A program made the translations under genes and the position numbers. This document shows, piece after piece, positions 11,346 to 14,792 of a stretch of DNA of 14,792 bases (the stretch's first letter is position 1; each line of letters begins with the position of its first letter). The DNA is from Solirubrobacterales bacterium (lineage in GTDB: Bacteria > Actinomycetota > Thermoleophilia > Solirubrobacterales > 70-9), in assembly GCA_030835185.1 (NCBI GenBank), contig JAUQWL010000050.1, forward strand, positions 1 through 14,792, read 5' to 3'. The notes below the pieces were generated by a model. The model was not told the origin of the DNA and made no database searches. It saw only the letters and a list, made by a program, of their open reading frames with translations.

Positions 11346-14141
11346 ATGGGAGGCAGGCGCCGCAACATATTCGTGCTGCTGTTCGTGTTCGGACTGCTGA
11401 TCGTCTCGACGGTCATCGTGGTCAAGAAGCCGGCGGAGCTCGGGCTCGACCTGCAGGGCGGCATCGAGCTGACCCTTCAGGCCAGACCGACCCCGCAGCT
11501 ACCCGAAGTCACGAACGAGGCGATGGAACGCTCGGTCGACATCATCCGCTCCGGCTGCGACCGTCTCGGTGTCTCCGAGATCGAGGTCTCCCGGCTGGGA
11601 CCGGACCAGATCTCGGTCGGCATTCCCGGTGCTACCGACTCCGGAAGTGCCACCGACTGCGCGACCACTCCGGCGCGGCTGTACTTCTACGACTGGCAGA
11701 ACAACCTGGTCGGGCCGGCCAAGGAGCTCGGGACGGATTTCGGCACTCAGGATCCCGATCTGGTCCAGAAGCAGGTCCGCGAGAAGTGGATCGAGGCCGG
11801 CCGCCTGCCGACCGAGGACCAGAACCGCACGTTCATTGCCGAAGGCGCCGAGCCGACCATGTGGGACGCGGTCAACCTGGCTGCCGAGCAGGACCGGGTC
11901 GACCCCTGCCCGGACTGCTCGTCGTCGGATCGTTACTACCTCTTCGAGGAGGAAAAGCCGCATGAACTGGTCTCCGGACCGGTGGCCAAGAAAGAAGACC
12001 TCTACTTCAACGACCAGGGCCGCCCGATTCCCAAGGAAGGCATCGTCAAGGAGGTTCCGCAGGGGACGATCGTGGTCGAGGAGCTACCGACCGATCCGGG
12101 CACCGGGCGTACGATCAACGACCCCGAGCAGGCCGGCTACTTCGTGCTCGAAGACAACGCCGAGCTGAGCGGGAGCGACATCAAGGATCCGCAGCAGCAG
12201 ACCGATCCGGTCACGAACGCCCCGAACGTCACCTTCGACTTCACCGACAAGGGCCGCAAGGCCTTTCAGACGATCACCCGCCGCATCGCCCAGGAGGGTC
12301 AGGCCCGGGCGCTCGGCCAGGTGGACGCGAACACGGCCGCCGCGCTTTCGGGCAACTTCGCGATCGTGCTCGACGGCCAGGTCGTTTCGCGTCCGATCAT
12401 CAACTTCCAGGAGAACCCCGACGGCATCGACGGACGCACCGGTGCCCAGATCTCGGGCGGCTTCGACATCGCCGAGGCGCAGACCCTGGCCGAGTATCTG
12501 CAGCGGGGCGCCCTCCCGGTCGAACTCACGCTGACCAGCCAGAGCCAGGTATCGGCCAGCCTCGGCCAGGAGGCCCTCGACCAGGGTGTGCGCGCCCTGC
12601 TGGTCGGACTCGCCCTCGTGGCGATCTTCCTGATCGTCTTCTACCGGTTCCTGGGCCTGATCTCGACTCTGGCACTGATCGCCTACGCACTGATCTTCCT
12701 GGCGCTGATCAAGATCATCCCGATCACGCTGACGCTGCCCGGGATCGCCGGTCTGGTGTTGACGATCGGTGTCGCTGCGGACTCGAACATCGTCATTTTC
12801 GAGCGCGTGAAAGAGGAACTGCGTGCAGGACGGTCGCTCGTATCGGCGATCTCGCTCGGCTATCGACGCGGAATCAGCACGATCGTCGACGCCAACGTGG
12901 TCATCCTGCTGACGTCGTTCATCCTTTTCGTCCTGGCGACCTCCGGAGTCAAGGGCTTCGCCTTCACCCTCGGTGTCGGCACTCTGGTTTCACTGCTGAC
13001 CGCGGTTGTCTTCACCCAGGCGTTGCTCGGATCGATGATCAATACGAGGGTGTTGCGCCGCGGGATGGGGATTACCGCAGAGCATCACGAGGCCGACGAG
13101 GCCGACAAGAAAGCGCGCTGGCACTTCGACTTCATGGGTGCGTCGAAACATTTCTTCGTGATCTCGGCATTGATCCTGCTGGTCGGCGGTGCCGCTCTCG
13201 CAACCAAAGGCCTGAACTTCGGCATCGACTTCGAGTCCGGTACCCGGATCGAGATGAGTCTCGACCGGCCCGCCACGGTAGACCAGATCAGGCAGACGGT
13301 TTCTTCCGAGGGGTTGAGCGACGCGACGATCCAGGCCGTCGACAACCCGGCCCTCGGCGAGAACGCCTTCCAGATTCAGAGCGAAACCCTCGATCCGGCG
13401 GCGATCGCCGGGGTCGAGGAGAGCCTCGACAAGGAGTTCGGCTTGGGAGCGGACGGCTTCAACAGCACCAGCGTCGGTCCGACTTTCGGGGCCTCGGTGG
13501 CCCGGAGCGCAGGCCTCGCCATGTTCTTCTCGCTGCTCTTGATCACCGGCTACGTCGCGCTCAGGTTCGGTGGTCGTTTCACCGCGCCGGTGCTGATAGC
13601 GATCCTCCACGACATTCTCATCGGACTCGGTGTCTATGCCCTGCTCGGTTTCGAGGTCTCGAGCGCCACCGTCGCGGCCTTCCTGACGATCTTGGGTTAT
13701 TCGCTCTACGACACGATCATCGTCTTCGACCGAATACGGGAGAACGATCCGAAGATGCCGCGGGCAACGTATTCACAGATCGTGAACCGCTCGATGAACG
13801 AGGTTCTCACCCGGTCGCTGGCGACCACGGTCTCTACCCTGGTCGCGGTCGTGGCGCTGCTGATTTTCGGTGGCGAGACGCTGACAGCGTTCGCAATCGC
13901 GATTCTGGTCGGAATCACTTCCGGGACCTACTCGTCGCTGTTCATCGCTTCGCCCGTCCTGGCCCTGTGGAAGGAGCGCGAACCCGGTTACCGGCGCCGT
14001 GCCCGCCGGCAGATGGAAACCCAGGGCTACATCCCGGCATTTGCCGATGAGCTCGAAGTCGCCAAGGTCGACGGCGATGACGGAGATGCGCCGGCCGCCG
14101 GTAAGAAACCGGTCAGGAACGTTCGGAAGAAGGAGGCGTAG
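11346..14141 (+). CDS. secDF: Protein translocase SecDF (fused SecD-SecF)
   Basis: A 931-residue single-chain SecDF that uses the proton-motive force to pull exported proteins off SecYEG at the outer face. The SecD half (1 to about 585) has helix 1 (8-26), the GLDLQGGIELTL motif, a large extracytoplasmic P1 region to about 410 ending FAIVLDGQVVSRPIINF...AEYLQRGALPVELTL, then five helices with IGVAADSNIVIFERVKEELRAG (Asp479). A linker (HHEADEADKKARW, to about 592) leads to SecF, with its first helix at 600-620, NFGIDFESGTRIEMSL, and five more helices including LGYSLYDTIIVFDRIREN (Asp789). These two aspartates are the conserved proton-path positions. The P1 region carries a roughly 150-residue insert with a Cys188-Pro-Asp-Cys191 motif. 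Length exceeds Bacillus SecDF (about 740), largely from this insert and the charged tail. Confidence 0.95.
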   Translation: MGGRRRNIFVLLFVFGLLIVSTVIVVKKPAELGLDLQGGIELTLQARPTPQLPEVTNEAMERSVDIIRSGCDRLGVSEIEVSRLGPDQISVGIPGATDSGSATDCATTPARLYFYDWQNNLVGPAKELGTDFGTQDPDLVQKQVREKWIEAGRLPTEDQNRTFIAEGAEPTMWDAVNLAAEQDRVDPCPDCSSSDRYYLFEEEKPHELVSGPVAKKEDLYFNDQGRPIPKEGIVKEVPQGTIVVEELPTDPGTGRTINDPEQAGYFVLEDNAELSGSDIKDPQQQTDPVTNAPNVTFDFTDKGRKAFQTITRRIAQEGQARALGQVDANTAAALSGNFAIVLDGQVVSRPIINFQENPDGIDGRTGAQISGGFDIAEAQTLAEYLQRGALPVELTLTSQSQVSASLGQEALDQGVRALLVGLALVAIFLIVFYRFLGLISTLALIAYALIFLALIKIIPITLTLPGIAGLVLTIGVAADSNIVIFERVKEELRAGRSLVSAISLGYRRGISTIVDANVVILLTSFILFVLATSGVKGFAFTLGVGTLVSLLTAVVFTQALLGSMINTRVLRRGMGITAEHHEADEADKKARWHFDFMGASKHFFVISALILLVGGAALATKGLNFGIDFESGTRIEMSLDRPATVDQIRQTVSSEGLSDATIQAVDNPALGENAFQIQSETLDPAAIAGVEESLDKEFGLGADGFNSTSVGPTFGASVARSAGLAMFFSLLLITGYVALRFGGRFTAPVLIAILHDILIGLGVYALLGFEVSSATVAAFLTILGYSLYDTIIVFDRIRENDPKMPRATYSQIVNRSMNEVLTRSLATTVSTLVAVVALLIFGGETLTAFAIAILVGITSGTYSSLFIASPVLALWKEREPGYRRRARRQMETQGYIPAFADELEVAKVDGDDGDAPAAGKKPVRNVRKKEA

Positions 14142-14143
14142 GC

Positions 14144-14422
14144 ATGGCAATCGTTATATGGGTGATCGTCGGCCTGGCCCTCTGGCACCTCACGATCTTC
14201 GTGCCCGATCATTTCTGGGGCGGCATCGTGGGCGCGCTGCTCGGCGCGGTCGGTGGCGCGGTGGTCTCCGGAGCGATCATCCAGGTCATCCTCGGCCGCG
14301 GGCTGAACGATGCGGACATGGTCACCTTTTTCGCCGCGCTTCCCGGTTTTTTCGCCGGTGCGTATCTGGTCTACTGGATCGGCGAGCGAAACGAAGACCC
14401 CGAATTCCAATTGCAGGACTGA
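14144..14422 (+). CDS. Small three-helix membrane protein between secDF and recJ, function unknown
   Basis: This 92-residue protein has helices at about 2-19 (IVIWVIVGLALWHLTIFV), 26-50 (GGIVGALLGAVGGAVVSGAIIQVIL) and 62-80 (FFAALPGFFAGAYLVYWIG), and a short acidic tail ending EFQLQD. The glycine-rich second helix recalls the GlsB/YeaQ/YmgE small membrane proteins, but I cannot assign it there with confidence. The start is ATG 14144 with AGGAGG just inside the end of secDF, two bases after its stop, so it is almost certainly cotranslated with secDF. RecJ continues in the same reading frame directly after its stop codon. Confidence 0.75.
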   Translation: MAIVIWVIVGLALWHLTIFVPDHFWGGIVGALLGAVGGAVVSGAIIQVILGRGLNDADMVTFFAALPGFFAGAYLVYWIGERNEDPEFQLQD

Positions 14423-14425
14423 TCG

Positions 14426-14792
14426 ATCACGTTTGAGGTCGCGCCGTACCCGGTCGAACAGGCGCTGCGGCTTTCGCAGGATCTCGGTCTGAGCAGACCG
14501 CTCGCCGCGGCCCTGGCCCGTCGCGGATTCACCGACCCGAGCGCGGCCGAGGCGTTCCTGGAAGGGAATGAACAGCACGATCCAGCCCTTTTCGAGGGCA
14601 TGGACCGGGCGGTCGCCGAGACGAACGAGGCAGTCCGAACGGGCGGGCCGGTCACGGTCTACGGTGACTTCGATGCCGACGGGGTCTGTGCCACCGCGAT
14701 CATCGTCAACATGCTGCGCCAGATCGGCGCCGACTGCGACTGGTTCATCCCGGATCGGATCACCGCCGGATACGGCCTCAATCCGGATGCCA
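14426..14792 (+). CDS. recJ: Single-stranded-DNA-specific exonuclease RecJ (partial, 3' end outside window)
   Basis: RecJ is a 5'-3' single-strand exonuclease of the DHH phosphoesterase family acting in recombination and mismatch repair. The 122 visible codons begin ITFEVAPYPVEQALRLSQ, continue with LGLSRPLAAALARRGFTDPSAAEAFL and HDPALFEGMDRAV, and reach the first DHH motif, VTVYGDFDADGVCATAI, followed by WFIPDRITAGYGL. All of this matches the normal RecJ N-terminus. The start is odd: between the preceding in-frame stop (14420-14422) and the conserved region there is no ATG, GTG or TTG. The best placed codon is ATC 14426, eight bases after CAGGA (14413-14417), or ACG 14429. The next in-frame ATG is well inside the domain. 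Either a non-canonical start is used or a base is wrong. Confidence 0.88.
   Translation, partial: MTFEVAPYPVEQALRLSQDLGLSRPLAAALARRGFTDPSAAEAFLEGNEQHDPALFEGMDRAVAETNEAVRTGGPVTVYGDFDADGVCATAIIVNMLRQIGADCDWFIPDRITAGYGLNPDA

Noticed and set aside
1..14792. Mobile element, phage, toxin-antitoxin or CRISPR content
   Set aside because: No transposase, integrase, direct-repeat array or toxin-like pair was found; composition and coding density appear uniform throughout.

Overview
The window is GC-rich, densely coded chromosomal DNA from what looks like a high-GC actinobacterium. The yebC-ruvC-ruvA-ruvB block leading to secDF and recJ is the classic actinobacterial order. The fused SecDF, the small conserved proteins and the frequent apparent leaderless starts make me favour Thermoleophilia/Solirubrobacterales, but that lineage call is inference. 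I see no insertion sequence, phage gene, CRISPR array or transposon end, and no intergenic stretch reaches 300 bases.

Layout. (1) 14-1745: a tRNA-like gene with a shortened anticodon arm, a SnoaL-like ester cyclase that appears to have lost its C-terminus to a frameshift, a DUF1269-type membrane protein, and an MntP-like exporter whose ribosome site lies in a hairpin. (2) 1782-3789: a DsbA-superfamily protein on the minus strand, diverging from a secreted, membrane-anchored protein with a His-Asp-His motif, then a small CxxC/HxxC zinc-binding-type protein on the minus strand. (3) 3818-6190: an RpiR-family (HTH plus sugar-phosphate SIS domain) regulator followed closely by pdxS and pdxT, the two subunits of pyridoxal 5'-phosphate synthase. 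A perfect inverted repeat sits between the regulator and the pdxS -10 box. (4) 6218-9717: a three-helix membrane protein diverging from yebC across a 22-base promoter region, then the Holliday-junction operon ruvC-ruvA-ruvB with overlapping starts and stops, closed by a rho-independent terminator. (5) 9837-14792: a bile acid:sodium symporter family transporter on the minus strand, a zinc-ribbon/PAS-like small protein, a 931-residue fused SecDF, a small membrane protein, and the 5' part of recJ, which runs off the window and has no canonical start codon.

How the genes work together. RuvABC process Holliday junctions, and RecJ further along degrades single strands in recombination and repair. 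YebC is a translation/regulatory factor habitually linked to ruvC. SecDF drives the late steps of Sec export. PdxS and PdxT make vitamin B6 from ribose 5-phosphate, glyceraldehyde 3-phosphate and glutamine; the neighbouring RpiR regulator belongs to a family that senses sugar phosphates.

Most of this is conserved housekeeping DNA and I do not see an obviously new multi-gene system. The points most worth a second look are the regulator/inverted repeat beside pdxST, the overlapping back-to-back -10 boxes at 6650-6659, the recurrent -10-to-start spacing that implies leaderless mRNAs, the zinc-ribbon/PAS-like gene where yajC is usually found, and three probable broken or odd gene ends (tRNA, SnoaL, recJ).
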